The position numbers were made by a program, and so were the translations under genes. 64,000 bases of DNA from UTCFX2 sp002050125 (lineage in GTDB: Bacteria > Chloroflexota > Anaerolineae > Anaerolineales > UBA4823), in the NCBI GenBank assembly GCA_027494035.1, contig JAOSJQ010000018.1, positions 1 through 64,000 of the forward strand, in the 5' to 3' direction. Shown here piece after piece: positions 28,897 through 38,820 of this stretch. Each line of letters opens with the position of its first letter. The stretch's first letter is position 1. A model generated the notes under the pieces. The model had not been told where the DNA came from. It did not search any database and saw only the letters and a program-made list of their open reading frames with translations.

Positions 28897-29777
28897 TGAA
28901 GACGCTCTCCATCCGGCAGCCGTGGGCGGAGCTGATCTTGCAGGGGCGGAAGACGCTTGAACTGCGGACCTGGCGCACGCACTACCGGGGACAAGTCCTG
29001 ATCCATGCGGGCAACACCGTCGAAATGGATGGTTGCCAGGCTTACGGCGTGAACCCCGACGAACTGGTGCGAGGGGCCATCGTAGGCACGGTAGACATCG
29101 TCGATATGGTCGATTTTGATCATGACAGTTTTGCGGCCATGCGCGATCAGCATCTCGATGCGGGCGATTGGCCGGGGGATGTGCTCGGGTGGCGGCTGGC
29201 AAACCCCCAGCGGCTCGCAGCACCGATCCCCATGCGTGGGCGGCTGGGACTGTTTGAAGTCCCTGAAGATGTGCTCGAAGGCGCATCGGTGACGGAATAT
29301 CTGACTCCACCGCAGCCATCAGGACCGCAGCCGGATGACTACAACCCAGAAACGCCGTTCGAACTGCACGTTGAGCCGCGCGACGAGCAAAGTTATGCGC
29401 TGGCACTCTATCAGTGGCCGGTGAAGGTCAATGGAGTCCCCCCGGAAGCTAAGCGGATTGTGATCCTGGGAGGGGTGAACTTGCAGGCAGTGGCTGACCA
29501 TGTACTGGAAGCGCTCCGGCGCGGCGGCTACAAAGCGACCGACCTTTCGCCCAGACGGCAAGCCCCATTTCGCCTGGATGAAGAAACAGGCCTGCGCCTG
29601 GGACTCCTGTTCCTGACCATCGCCCCACTCTCCCGCCTGGACCGTATCGAAGCGATCTCGCGCGAACTGCGTGCGATGCCTTCCGAGGAAGCCTACTACT
29701 GGTACAGCAAATGTACTGACCCGTTTTACAGCAGCCGCGCACAGCAGGCGCTGCGAGTGTTACTAGCAGCGGAGTGA
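28896..29777 (+). CDS. ASCH-domain protein
   Basis: 293 residues; starts inside the stop of the previous gene (TGATG). The first ~130 residues are an ASCH (PUA-like) domain: MKTLSIRQPWAELILQGRKT, ELRTWRTHYRGQVLIHAGN and VRGAIVGTVDIVDMV. ASCH domains bind RNA or modified nucleotides. Residues ~150-293 are a second domain I cannot name (ELHVEPRDEQSYALALYQW, SEEAYYWYSKCTDPFYSSRA). Placed between a DUF499 ATPase and a DUF1156 methyltransferase, it may recognise the modified or unmodified base; that is inference. Confidence 0.75.
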   Translation: MKTLSIRQPWAELILQGRKTLELRTWRTHYRGQVLIHAGNTVEMDGCQAYGVNPDELVRGAIVGTVDIVDMVDFDHDSFAAMRDQHLDAGDWPGDVLGWRLANPQRLAAPIPMRGRLGLFEVPEDVLEGASVTEYLTPPQPSGPQPDDYNPETPFELHVEPRDEQSYALALYQWPVKVNGVPPEAKRIVILGGVNLQAVADHVLEALRRGGYKATDLSPRRQAPFRLDEETGLRLGLLFLTIAPLSRLDRIEAISRELRAMPSEEAYYWYSKCTDPFYSSRAQQALRVLLAAE

Positions 29778-29781
29778 AGTG

Positions 29782-30321
29782 ATGTCCAAGAAACAGCGAT
29801 GCATTGACTGCCATCACCTTGCTTTCCTAGCTTATGTAGACGGTCACAATGCGGGGGATTCGGGGGATGGTCGCATAAGCGAATCGCGCCGAAAGGAACT
29901 TAAGAGGCACGAGTTCATTTCGAAGGATCTCAGACTTGCCGGAGTACAGCACATCGCGCTTGCGTTCCGGTGTGGTGACAACCGTTGGGGGCCTCGGACA
30001 GAACTCTACGTCAATTTCTGGGCTTCAAAGGAAAAAACGGACGTCTACGAGATGTCAGATGCCAGAGAACAGCAATTGTTCGATGAAATGGTGCTCAAGA
30101 CAGATCACAGTGATTGGGGATGTTTTATCAAAGCAGAACCAGGGAGACCCCCAGATAAGGTCATCCAAGAAGCACATTCAAGAGCCGAGCGTGCGCAAAC
30201 ACACGAGAGTCTGAAGCTTCAGAAGAAATCGAACAAGATCGGCTTCTGGGGGCTAATTGTCGCCTTCTTAGCACTGCTGGTAACTGCGATAGGTGTCGCT
30301 TATCAACTTGGAGTTCTGTAA
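29782..30321 (+). CDS. Small zinc-knuckle protein with C-terminal membrane anchor
   Basis: 179 residues from ATG 29782 (a GTG one codon upstream is possible). The N-terminus has CIDCHHLAF, a potential metal site. A soluble middle part follows, then a basic helical stretch (HSRAERAQTHESLKLQKKSN) and one C-terminal transmembrane helix (GFWGLIVAFLALLVTAIGVA). A tail-anchored protein inside a restriction/defence operon is unusual; a membrane effector or tether are both possible. Codon use and AT content differ slightly from the GC-rich neighbours, suggesting later acquisition. No family recognised. Confidence 0.55.
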   Translation: MSKKQRCIDCHHLAFLAYVDGHNAGDSGDGRISESRRKELKRHEFISKDLRLAGVQHIALAFRCGDNRWGPRTELYVNFWASKEKTDVYEMSDAREQQLFDEMVLKTDHSDWGCFIKAEPGRPPDKVIQEAHSRAERAQTHESLKLQKKSNKIGFWGLIVAFLALLVTAIGVAYQLGVL

Positions 30322-30369
30322 AGGTGATGGTGTTACCGCCTCTATTCCTTTGGTGAGAAAGATGAGACT

Positions 30370-33303
30370 ATGACCACTGATACCCGCCCCGCCGTCCTGA
30401 TTGAAGACTGGCTGCCGTTCGAAGCCATTGGCGCAGAGAGCCTACGCGACGCAAGCGCCGCCCAAAAACCACCACTGAATCGCCTGCATGTCTGGTGGGC
30501 GCGTCGCCCTCTGACTGTCAGTCGGGCAGCAATCCTGGCAGGCGTACTGCCGCAATGGTCTCCGAATTGGCCAGACCAATTACACAAGCGTTTCCCTGAT
30601 GAAAAGACGTACCGGGACTGGTTTGTGCATCTGCTCGGCATAACGGGCGATCCGGTTAAGGGCAAAAACGCGCTTCGTTGGGCCAGAGAGCACAGTGTAT
30701 CAATTCCCAATCCTTACGAAGGACCGCGCGCGTTTACTGTCAACCCGGCCCCCGAAGACCTGACGCTGATGCGCGACCTATTGGAAATGACCTGGGGCGA
30801 GCGTGATCTGTCTGTTATGGATGTAACGGCTGGCGGCGGATCAATCCCATTTGAGGCATTGCGTTATGGGTTTACCACATACGCCAACGAGCTAAATCCG
30901 GTGGCGTCGGTCATCCTCAGGGCAACGCTCGATTATCCGGCCAGATTTGGTGTTGGATTAGCGGATGACATCCGCGACTGGGGCAAACGCTGGTACAAGC
31001 TAGTCAAGGAACGGCTGCAAACATATTTTACCCCATTGCCGCCGGGCGCAGAGGGGGCCGCTTACCTCTGGGCGCGGACGGTAGCCTGCCCCACGACAGG
31101 CAAACCCGTGCCGCTCTCGCCAAACTGGTGGTTGAGCCGGGGCGATGGTCTTATTGCAGTGCAGGTGATGACCCATCCTGCCTGGGATATGCCGCAGTTT
31201 GTCATCAAACGCGGTGATGCGATTGACTTCGACCCGGACGCGGGCACGGTCAAGCGCGGGGTGGGGGTGTCGCCGTGGACGGGGGAGGCGATCCCCGGCG
31301 ACTATATCAAGCGTGAAGCGCAGGAAGGGCGCATGGGTCAGATGCTTTATGCGGTGGCGGTCAAGCGCCCCGGCGGGTTTGACTTCCGCGCGCCGACCGC
31401 CGCCGACCTGGACGCCGTGCGCTGCGCCGAGGTCGCGCTGGCCGAGCGCCTGCCGACGTGGGAAGCTGAAGGGTTGATCCCGGACGAGAGGCGCTATATC
31501 GGTCCGGCGGATCGCTCGCTCAACTACGGAATAGTCTTCATGGGGGATATGTTCTCCCCACGCCAACTGCTGGCAATGCTGACGTTTTTGGAGACGCTGC
31601 ATGACGTTGGGCGTGAACTGCGCGCGACAATGGACGCGGATCGGGCGGCGGCAGTGGAGACTTATCTGGGGATCATGCTGGACAAGTGCCCGAATTACAG
31701 TTCGCTGCTCGCCAGTTGGAACGCCCCACGTGCTGTGATGCGCAGTGTATTTGACCGTCACGATTTCAGCTTCAAATGGACTTTTGGCGAGTTTGACGCA
31801 GCGGCTAACCTTCTGCCGTGGGGCGTTGAACAAGTGGTAGATGCCTATAAAGGTATGGCGGAACTCGCAAGCCCGTCGCAGTATCCCTTGTGGCAAGCGG
31901 AGAGTGTGACACCTGTTGAACGGTTGACAGTATGGCAAGAGTCAGCAACTGATCTAGCTCAAGTCCGCACCAGTAGTCTACACAACATCACCTTCGACCC
32001 ACCCTACTACGATAATGTGATGTACGCTGAGCTATCAGACTTCTTTTACGTGTGGCTCAAGCGCTCGGTCGGGCACCTCTTCCCGGAGTTCTTCCAGGAT
32101 CACCTGAGCAACAAAGACGATGAAGCCGTCGCCAATGTTGCCCGTTTTGAGGGCATGGGCCGCAATAAGCGCAAGCTGGCGGAGCAGGACTACCAGCGCA
32201 AAATGGAGGCCATCTTCCGCGAGTGTCACCGGGTGCTACGCGACGATGGCGTGCTGACCATCATGTTCACGCACAAGAAAGTCGAGGCGTGGGATACGCT
32301 CGCCAGCGCTCTGATCAACGCGGGTTTCTCGGTCCAGGCGTCGTGGCCCGTCCACACCGAGAGCGAGCACTCGCTGCACCAGGCCAAGAAAAACGCCGCT
32401 GCCAGTACCATCCTATTGGCCTGCCGCAAGCGCGACTCCTCCGGCGAGCCGGTGTGGTGGGATGACATCCGTGGGCAGGTGCAGCGCGTTGCCCGCGAAA
32501 AGGCTGCCGAGTTCGCGCAGCAGGGCGTCGGTGGCGTGGACCTGTACATCAGCACGTTCGGCCCGGCGCTGTCGGTCATCTCGGCACACTGGCCGGTGCT
32601 CACCAGCGAAATTGATGAGCGCACCGGTGATCCGCGCCCACTCCGCCCCGAAACCGCGCTCGACCTGGCACGCGAGGAAGTGATCAAACTGCGCAAGCAG
32701 GGTTTGCTGCTGGGTCGTGATATTGACTTCGACCCGTTCACCGACTGGTATTTGATGGCCTGGGATGCGTTCAAAGCAGTCGAATTCCCCTATGACGAAG
32801 CGCGCAAGCTGGCGATTGCGTTGGGCGTGGATTTGGATGGCGATATTCGCGGACATAAGAACCTCGTCGCCAAGAAGAGCAGCTATGTCGTGCTGCAGGC
32901 TCCCAAGCTGCGCCGTAAACGCGGCATGGTCGATCCTGATCTCGTCATATTCGACAGTATGATCGATGCGGTCCACACCGCCCTGCTGGTCCTGCAAGAG
33001 GATGGGACACATGCCTGCGAGTCATTCCTGAAGCGTTCCGGTTTGGCGAACGACGGTCAGTTCCGGCAATGCATCCAGGCGCTGCTCAACGCTATCCCGC
33101 GTACGAAGGTGAAGGGGAAATGGGTGCGCGTCGAGGCGGAGTTGCTCGAACGCCTGCGCCAGAACTTCTTCACCGATCTCGAAGTCCCAGCCGAAGAAAC
33201 ACCGCCCGAACTCCCGCAGCAGTTGGGCCTGTTCGACCAACCCTACGAAGGGGATGAAGAAGACTACGACGAAGAATCCGAGGACGAGGAAGAAGACGCA
33301 TGA
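30370..33303 (+). CDS. DUF1156 adenine-type DNA methyltransferase
   Basis: 977 residues. The N-terminal DUF1156 motif is EDWLPFEAIGAESLRDASAA followed by RLHVWWARRPLTVSRAAILA. The SAM-binding motif MDVTAGGGSIPFEALRYG is near residue 149, and the catalytic DPPYYDNVMYAELSDFFYVW near 540. DPPY marks an amino-methyltransferase (N6-adenine or N4-cytosine). The C-terminus is a run of Glu/Asp (DYDEESEDEEED). Its stop overlaps the ATG of the helicase gene. This is the self-marking component of the operon with the DUF499 ATPase and PLD-SNF2 helicase. The frame is intact over its whole length. Confidence 0.88.
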   Translation: MTTDTRPAVLIEDWLPFEAIGAESLRDASAAQKPPLNRLHVWWARRPLTVSRAAILAGVLPQWSPNWPDQLHKRFPDEKTYRDWFVHLLGITGDPVKGKNALRWAREHSVSIPNPYEGPRAFTVNPAPEDLTLMRDLLEMTWGERDLSVMDVTAGGGSIPFEALRYGFTTYANELNPVASVILRATLDYPARFGVGLADDIRDWGKRWYKLVKERLQTYFTPLPPGAEGAAYLWARTVACPTTGKPVPLSPNWWLSRGDGLIAVQVMTHPAWDMPQFVIKRGDAIDFDPDAGTVKRGVGVSPWTGEAIPGDYIKREAQEGRMGQMLYAVAVKRPGGFDFRAPTAADLDAVRCAEVALAERLPTWEAEGLIPDERRYIGPADRSLNYGIVFMGDMFSPRQLLAMLTFLETLHDVGRELRATMDADRAAAVETYLGIMLDKCPNYSSLLASWNAPRAVMRSVFDRHDFSFKWTFGEFDAAANLLPWGVEQVVDAYKGMAELASPSQYPLWQAESVTPVERLTVWQESATDLAQVRTSSLHNITFDPPYYDNVMYAELSDFFYVWLKRSVGHLFPEFFQDHLSNKDDEAVANVARFEGMGRNKRKLAEQDYQRKMEAIFRECHRVLRDDGVLTIMFTHKKVEAWDTLASALINAGFSVQASWPVHTESEHSLHQAKKNAAASTILLACRKRDSSGEPVWWDDIRGQVQRVAREKAAEFAQQGVGGVDLYISTFGPALSVISAHWPVLTSEIDERTGDPRPLRPETALDLAREEVIKLRKQGLLLGRDIDFDPFTDWYLMAWDAFKAVEFPYDEARKLAIALGVDLDGDIRGHKNLVAKKSSYVVLQAPKLRRKRGMVDPDLVIFDSMIDAVHTALLVLQEDGTHACESFLKRSGLANDGQFRQCIQALLNAIPRTKVKGKWVRVEAELLERLRQNFFTDLEVPAEETPPELPQQLGLFDQPYEGDEEDYDEESEDEEEDA

Positions 33304-36300
33304 CCTCGTTGCGTGAAGCTGAGTGGCAAATCTCCTACGGTCCCTCGGATGACCGGCTGAACAGCTTCTATATTCCCGCGCTGCAACGCTGTGTGAAATA
33401 TGACCGCAGCACGGGCTTTTTCAGCAGTTCGTCGCTGGCCGTGGCGGGTGCTGGTGTAGCGGGTCTGGTCGCCAACGGCGGTACGATGCGTCTGCTGGCC
33501 GGAGCGCAGGCTCAGCCGTGAGGACGTGGAGGCTATCGCGCGTGGTGCATCACTGGAAGGGATTGTCACCGAGAAACTGCTGGCCGCGCTAGATCAGCCG
33601 GTCGAGGATTTGCTGCGCCGCCGGTTGGAAATCCTGGCATGGATGGTGGCACATGGCACCTTGCAGATCAAAGTTGTCCTGCCGCGCGATGCCAATGGCC
33701 TGCCTATCCCGGCGGAATTAGCCCAGGATTATTACCATCCAAAAGAGGGGCTATTCACCGATGCTGAGGGCAACCAGCTGGCCTTCAGCGGCAGCATCAA
33801 CGAATCGATGACCGGCTGGCAGCGCAACTACGAGCAGTTCAGCGTCTATTTTTCATGGGATACCAGCCGCCCCTATCTGAGGCAGGTTGCGATTCGCTTC
33901 GACCGCGTTTGGGAGGGCCGTGAGCCGGATTGGATCGCCTTCGATATTCCCCAGGCCGCACGAGATGCGCTGTTGCGATTGGTCCCCGCCAGTGCGCCGG
34001 AACACGATCCGCTCGCTCCGGCAGTCATCAGCGTTGGTCCATCGCCTGATGTAGAAGCAAAACTCCGCCGCGAGCGCCTGATCTTCCAGTTCATCCGGGA
34101 TATTCCCTACTTCCCCAATGCGCAGCAGCTTGGCGCAGCGACGTGCGCGATCGCGCCCTGGCCGCACCAGATGCGCGTCGCGCAGAAAATCATCGACACC
34201 TATCCCAAGCGTTACATGCTGTGCGATGAGGTCGGATTGGGCAAAACCATCGAAGCGGGGTTGGTGCTGCGGCAGTTGGTTATTTCCGGTCGTGTGAAGC
34301 GCTGCCTGCTGCTCGTGCCTAAGTCTGTCGCGCGGCAGTGGCAGGAAGAACTCTACGAGAAATTCGTACTCGATGTGCCGTTGTACGAAGGCGGACGTTT
34401 TCGGAACTATGCGGGCGAAGAGCTAGGGTGGCCGAACGATACGGATAACCCCTGGGATGCGTTTGATATGTTCATCGCGTCCAGCCAGCTTGCCAAGCGC
34501 CGTGACCGGTACGAACAAGTCACCTCCGCGCGTCCCTGGGACCTGGTAATGGTGGACGAAGCACATCATGCTCGCCGCCGAGACTTCTTGCAGCCCATCT
34601 ACCGCCCAAACCGTCTACTCGATCTACTGACCGCCCCGAACTTCCAAGCCAAAGCCATTCTCTTGATGACTGCGACGCCCATGCAGGTTCATCCGCTTGA
34701 GGTATGGGATTTGCTCAAAGTGCTGGGCCTGGGTGGCAAGTGGGGAGCGGATGAAGGCAACTTCCTGCACTTCTACCTGGAACTGATGAAGCCCTTCGAA
34801 GAGGTCGATTGGGATTTCGTCTTTGAGATGGTGAAAGACTATCTGGAATACGGCGGGCAAATCGATCCCGAATTTGCGGAACAGGCGCGCAATGCTTTGG
34901 GGTTTGTTGATTGGAACTCGTTGCAGCAGTTGCCACATGATCCCCATCCCTCGCGTGCCATGAGACCGCTGCCGGAAAACGTAAGACCTTTTGTGGTCGA
35001 GATGGCGCGTCGGCATACTCCCTTGCGTGATGTCATGTTTCGGAATACACGTGATCTTCTGCGGGAGTATGTGCGGCGCGGGCTGCTCAATGAGAAAGTT
35101 CCCACCCGCGATCCGCAACTTATCTGGATACCCATGCGCTCTGAAGAGATGCAGCTCTATCTCCGCATCGAGGAGTACATCTCGGACTTCTACCGAAAGT
35201 ACGAAAACGAACGTAAGGGTCTGGGTTTTGTGATGACCGTCTACCGTCGCCGCCTTACTAGCAGCTTCTATGCGGTCCTGCAAAGTTTGGAGCGGCGGCT
35301 GGAATTCCTGGAAGGACGAGCCGAGCAGGTATTTGACGACGACGATCTTGAGCAGGCCGATCTCGAACAAGATGTCACCGAAATTCTGGACGACGATCAA
35401 CGGTCATTGTACCAGGAAGAAATCGACTACGTTGAGTCGTTCATCAGCGATCTTCAGCATCTCTCGATGCACGACTCAAAAACTGAGCAGCTTATCCAGG
35501 ACCTCAGCACGATCTTCCGGCAGCGTGAAACCGCGATTGTCTTCACCCAATACACCGACACAATGGATTATCTGAGGGATAAACTCCTTCAGGTCTATGG
35601 CAGCCAGGTGGCCTGTTATAGCGGTCGTGGTGGAGAAATCTGGAATGGGATCGCCTGGGTTGGCGTGACTAAGGAAGACATCAAACAAACTTTCCGAGTG
35701 GGGGAAGATGTCAAAATCCTGGTTTGTACTGAGGCCGCCAGTGAAGGTCTGAACCTGCAAACCTGTGGCGTGTTGATCAATTACGACATGCCCTGGAATC
35801 CGATGCGGGTTGAACAGCGAATTGGTCGTATCGACCGTATAGGCCAGGTGCACGATGAAGTCTGGATTCGGAACTACTTCTACGAAGAGACGGTTGAAGC
35901 ACGTGTTTACCAGGCGCTCGCGCACCGCATCAACTGGTTTGAAGGGGTCGTGGGCGATCTTCAACCGATCCTGGCTCGTGTTGGGAGAGCCATCGAACGA
36001 GTGGTTATGGCTGCGCCCGATGAACGCGAACAGGTGCTATCAGGAGAGCTTGACGAAATTGAACGCGGGCTGGATAAAAAAGATAGCGACATATTGAATG
36101 TCTACGAGGGCAGTGAGAGCGTTCATCCCTGGGCTGGACTGGCTGCTCCGATCACGCTTCCCGAACTTGAACGCTGCTTCTTGGAATCTGACCTCTTTGA
36201 GCGCCAGATCGTCCCGAATCCAGGCATTGAAACGACCTATCTGGCAACGACATCTCAGGGACAAGTGGTGATCACGTTCAACCCCGAGACTTTTGATCGT

Positions 36301-37017
36301 TTCCCGAACTCGCTCCGATTTCTCTCGTATGGCGACCAAGTTCTGGACGAACTGCTCAGCCGAGTGCCGCCCCCTGAACATGATGAGGACCGAGGAATCG
36401 TCTGTTTCTCCTCATCTGATTCTGTTCCATTGAAAGCTTACTACGGGTTAAATCAGCAGAATCAACCAATCCGGCTTCAGACATTGCAGGACCTATTGCA
36501 TGTCATTGGAGATGCCTCTGAAGACATGGCCTGGACCGACGCTGCTTTCCAGTGGGCCAAACAGGATTTTGAACAACATTTGGACAGCGCTCGCGAGGAA
36601 TATGATTCCATTACCAGCCTGCGATTTCAAGCCACGCACTCAGCACTGGTGGAAAAGGCGGTCCGAATTGTGTATTGGGCCACTCTACTGGAATCGATCC
36701 AGAGCGGGCACTTTGGCAGTGTGGAGGATGCGTGGCGTGCTGTTACGACGAATGAACAGACGACCCAAAGTCTGTTGCGCCACGGTTATCCCTTTACGGC
36801 TCTATTGAGACTGACCGCGTCTAGAATAGGTGGCTCAAACATACCCCACCCTCTACCTAGTGATCTAGCCAACGCAAATCCCGAACAACTCCGACGGATG
36901 TTCCTTGGCCTGAAACAAGAGGGACAAATGCTACTGGAGCGGCTGGGTAGGACACAAGAGCAGCGGGAAATCCAGATACACATTCTGAACATCCAGGCCT
37001 CTTCTTTCAGAGTCTGA
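33300..37017 (+). pseudogene. PLD nuclease-SNF2 helicase, frameshift near 33509
   Basis: One gene in two frames. 33300-33510 gives WQISYGPSDDRLNSFYIPAL … MRLLAGAQ, and from ~33511 the other frame gives SREDVEAIARGASLEGIVT onward. An extra G in gcgcaggctcag explains the switch. The N-terminal domain is a phospholipase-D-type nuclease (YYHPKEGLFTDAEGNQLAFS…GSINES). The remainder is an SNF2/SF2 helicase: LCDEVGLGKTIEAGLVL, VMVDEAHHAR, MTATPMQV, VFTQYTDTMDYL, VCTEAASEGLNLQTC and RVEQRIGRIDRIGQ. Total about 1235 residues. It would translocate along DNA and cut foreign DNA in this defence operon. It is called a pseudogene only because of the frameshift, which may be a consensus error. Confidence 0.8.
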
Positions 37018-37079
37018 TATGTCTCGAACAATATTTCTGGACTGTCTCGAAATATCGCTTCTGTGAGGCAAAGAAAACA

Positions 37080-37295
37080 GTGTTGAAGCTGACCATTTCT
37101 TGGCAAGCTCCGAATACCGATACCTGGGAACTAGACTATCCTTGTCCAATCTGTCGACTGGAAACAACGGTCACGCTGGGGCAATTACGGCAGGAGGAAT
37201 ACATTATCTGTCGTGGTTGCCACAGCACTATCAAGCTGATTGATCAGCTGGGTGGTGTGCAACATCTCTGGGATACCATGCGCACTGTTCTTTGA
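37080..37295 (+). CDS. Small zinc-ribbon protein
   Basis: 71 residues with a treble-clef-like pair CPICRLETTV … ICRGCHSTI, so a probable zinc ribbon. The start is a GTG at 37080; an alternative is unlikely because the first strand (LKLTISWQAP) begins at once. It lies 62 bp after the helicase and 12 bp before the nuclease gene, so it is probably part of the same operon. Such ribbons often help load partner proteins onto DNA. Confidence 0.6.
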   Translation: MLKLTISWQAPNTDTWELDYPCPICRLETTVTLGQLRQEEYIICRGCHSTIKLIDQLGGVQHLWDTMRTVL

Positions 37296-37307
37296 TAGGA
37301 GCGCCAC

Positions 37308-38366
37308 ATGGATCAACAGCAAGTACAGCGTACTCGTTATCAGTTACAGACGCGGTTCCGCCGAGTCAGAAATGCACCGTGGGGGAATTTCGAGCTTGTT
37401 GCTCTGCAGGTGCTAGATTGGCTTGAGCGCCATCCAATTCTGGCCGGTATTGTCAAACACCTAGACAATCTGCCAGGCGATCATCATGCAGAGGTAGAGT
37501 GTATGATTACTTCAGGTGTTGTCGCAAGCAGATATTTTGTTCTTTTGAGGAAACGTGATCATAAACAAGAGAGTGAGCCGGAGTTCAAAGGTTATACCCC
37601 CAGGACCCTCGAGGAACATGCCTCGGCCTGTCTTGAGATATTGCGGGCGACCATCCGGAAGCCTGACCGTGGATTCTATGAGGTACTTGCGACCTATTTG
37701 ACTCAGGAAGAATATAGCCCCCGCACCGACAAAGATCCTCTAGACGCGATTAAGGAAATTGCAGTCCGAGACTTATACGAATACCTTGATGAACAACTGG
37801 ATGCCGTGAATGCAGTCAATGGACTTCTGGGAAAATACAAACAGGGTGTTGAATGGTTTCAGCAAGGACAGATCCGAAAGATAGTTCAAGAGGGATATGA
37901 CGGGGCTAAGGGCGAGCGAGCATTGGCGCGGCATCTACAGCAGTATGTGTTTGATCAAGGTGTTGACTTCACGGTTGAGCCAACATCTGCAAGTGGAGCC
38001 GTCGACATATTGCTTCGGGATCCTAACGGTCAATATGTTATTATCGACGCAAAGTATTTGAAGCCAGGTGCGCCGTCTTCAGAAATTACGCGCAAGATCG
38101 CCGGTGGATTCAATCAAGTAGCACGCTATTGCGAGGACTATGATCAGCATGACGGCTTCCTAGCTGTCTTCGTAGACGATGATCTATCACTTCTGATTGA
38201 CTCGGCTGAGAGCGATAGTTTCAGATATTTCAGAATAGGCGGGAGTATCATCTACTTTATTGAGGTAAATGTAGCAAAACGTCCATCCGCCAGTAAATCC
38301 GGCAAAGCGCGACAGATACACATAACTGAAGCTGATCTGATGCACGAAATTGAAGTGTACAATTGA
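37308..38366 (+). CDS. PD-(D/E)XK nuclease-like protein of the DUF1156 operon
   Basis: 352 residues. A helical N-terminal ~190 residues is followed by a restriction-nuclease fold: YDGAKGERALARHLQQYVF (Glu helix, ~200), GAVDILLRDPNGQY (Asp ~231) and VIIDAKYLK (D-A-K). A later GGFNQVARYCEDYDQHDGFL helix also belongs to the fold. All catalytic residues of the family are present. ATG 37308 follows taggagcgcc. It is the last gene of the rightward operon; the gene facing it beyond a 170-bp gap is on the other strand. Likely a DNA-cutting partner of the helicase. Confidence 0.75.
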   Translation: MDQQQVQRTRYQLQTRFRRVRNAPWGNFELVALQVLDWLERHPILAGIVKHLDNLPGDHHAEVECMITSGVVASRYFVLLRKRDHKQESEPEFKGYTPRTLEEHASACLEILRATIRKPDRGFYEVLATYLTQEEYSPRTDKDPLDAIKEIAVRDLYEYLDEQLDAVNAVNGLLGKYKQGVEWFQQGQIRKIVQEGYDGAKGERALARHLQQYVFDQGVDFTVEPTSASGAVDILLRDPNGQYVIIDAKYLKPGAPSSEITRKIAGGFNQVARYCEDYDQHDGFLAVFVDDDLSLLIDSAESDSFRYFRIGGSIIYFIEVNVAKRPSASKSGKARQIHITEADLMHEIEVYN

Positions 38367-38538
38367 AGAGATCCAGACGGGAGACAATGAATAACCTGGT
38401 CGCTCGCGACTGGTCGTTCCCGAACAGGCAGGACTTTGAAGCGCCGTCCAGGTAACGCTGCCGAAATATCTACCAATGAAAGGAGCGTCCCCCAAGTCCG
38501 CTCCTCTATATGCGTTCAGACCTTCTATCATTCGCGGG

Positions 38539-38820
38539 CTACTTCCGCTTTCCCCGCACAATCTGATGCACCCGCTGCTCTGAGATGCCGAACAGCCGCG
38601 CCAACTCCGGCACGCTCATCCCCGCCGCATATCGGGCGCGAATCTCTACATTGCGTTCACGTTTGAGGCTTGACACGGGAGCCTGAGGAAGCGAAAAGCC
38701 ACGATATAGCTGCTGCAAAACGCGGCTCGTGGCTTGCTCAAGGGTGTATAAGGTTGTGCCCCATAGGGGCCTTTGGCTCAGAGGCTGCCTCAGTAGTAGG
38801 CGAAATCGCCTGCGTTTCAT
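38539..38820 (-). CDS. Small HTH protein at 3' end of recombinase gene
   Basis: The C-terminal ~45 residues are a clear helix-turn-helix: ERNVEIRARYAAGMSVPELA followed by RLFGISEQRVHQIVRGKRK. The start is uncertain: the frame is open upstream into the recombinase gene, and the ATG used here (38820) would overlap that gene's 3' end by ~80 bp; a TTG nearer 38716 is also possible. It is probably a DNA-binding accessory or excision factor co-transcribed with the serine recombinase. Confidence 0.5.
   Translation of the reverse strand: MKRRRFRLLLRQPLSQRPLWGTTLYTLEQATSRVLQQLYRGFSLPQAPVSSLKRERNVEIRARYAAGMSVPELARLFGISEQRVHQIVRGKRK

Noticed and set aside
31000..31938. 312-codon frame antisense to the DUF1156 methyltransferase
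   Set aside because: Shadow of a well-supported gene.
30370..37017. Full DISARM system
   Set aside because: Methyltransferase, PLD and SNF2 parts fit, but no DUF1998 (DrmB) gene is present and the DUF499/ASCH partners differ.
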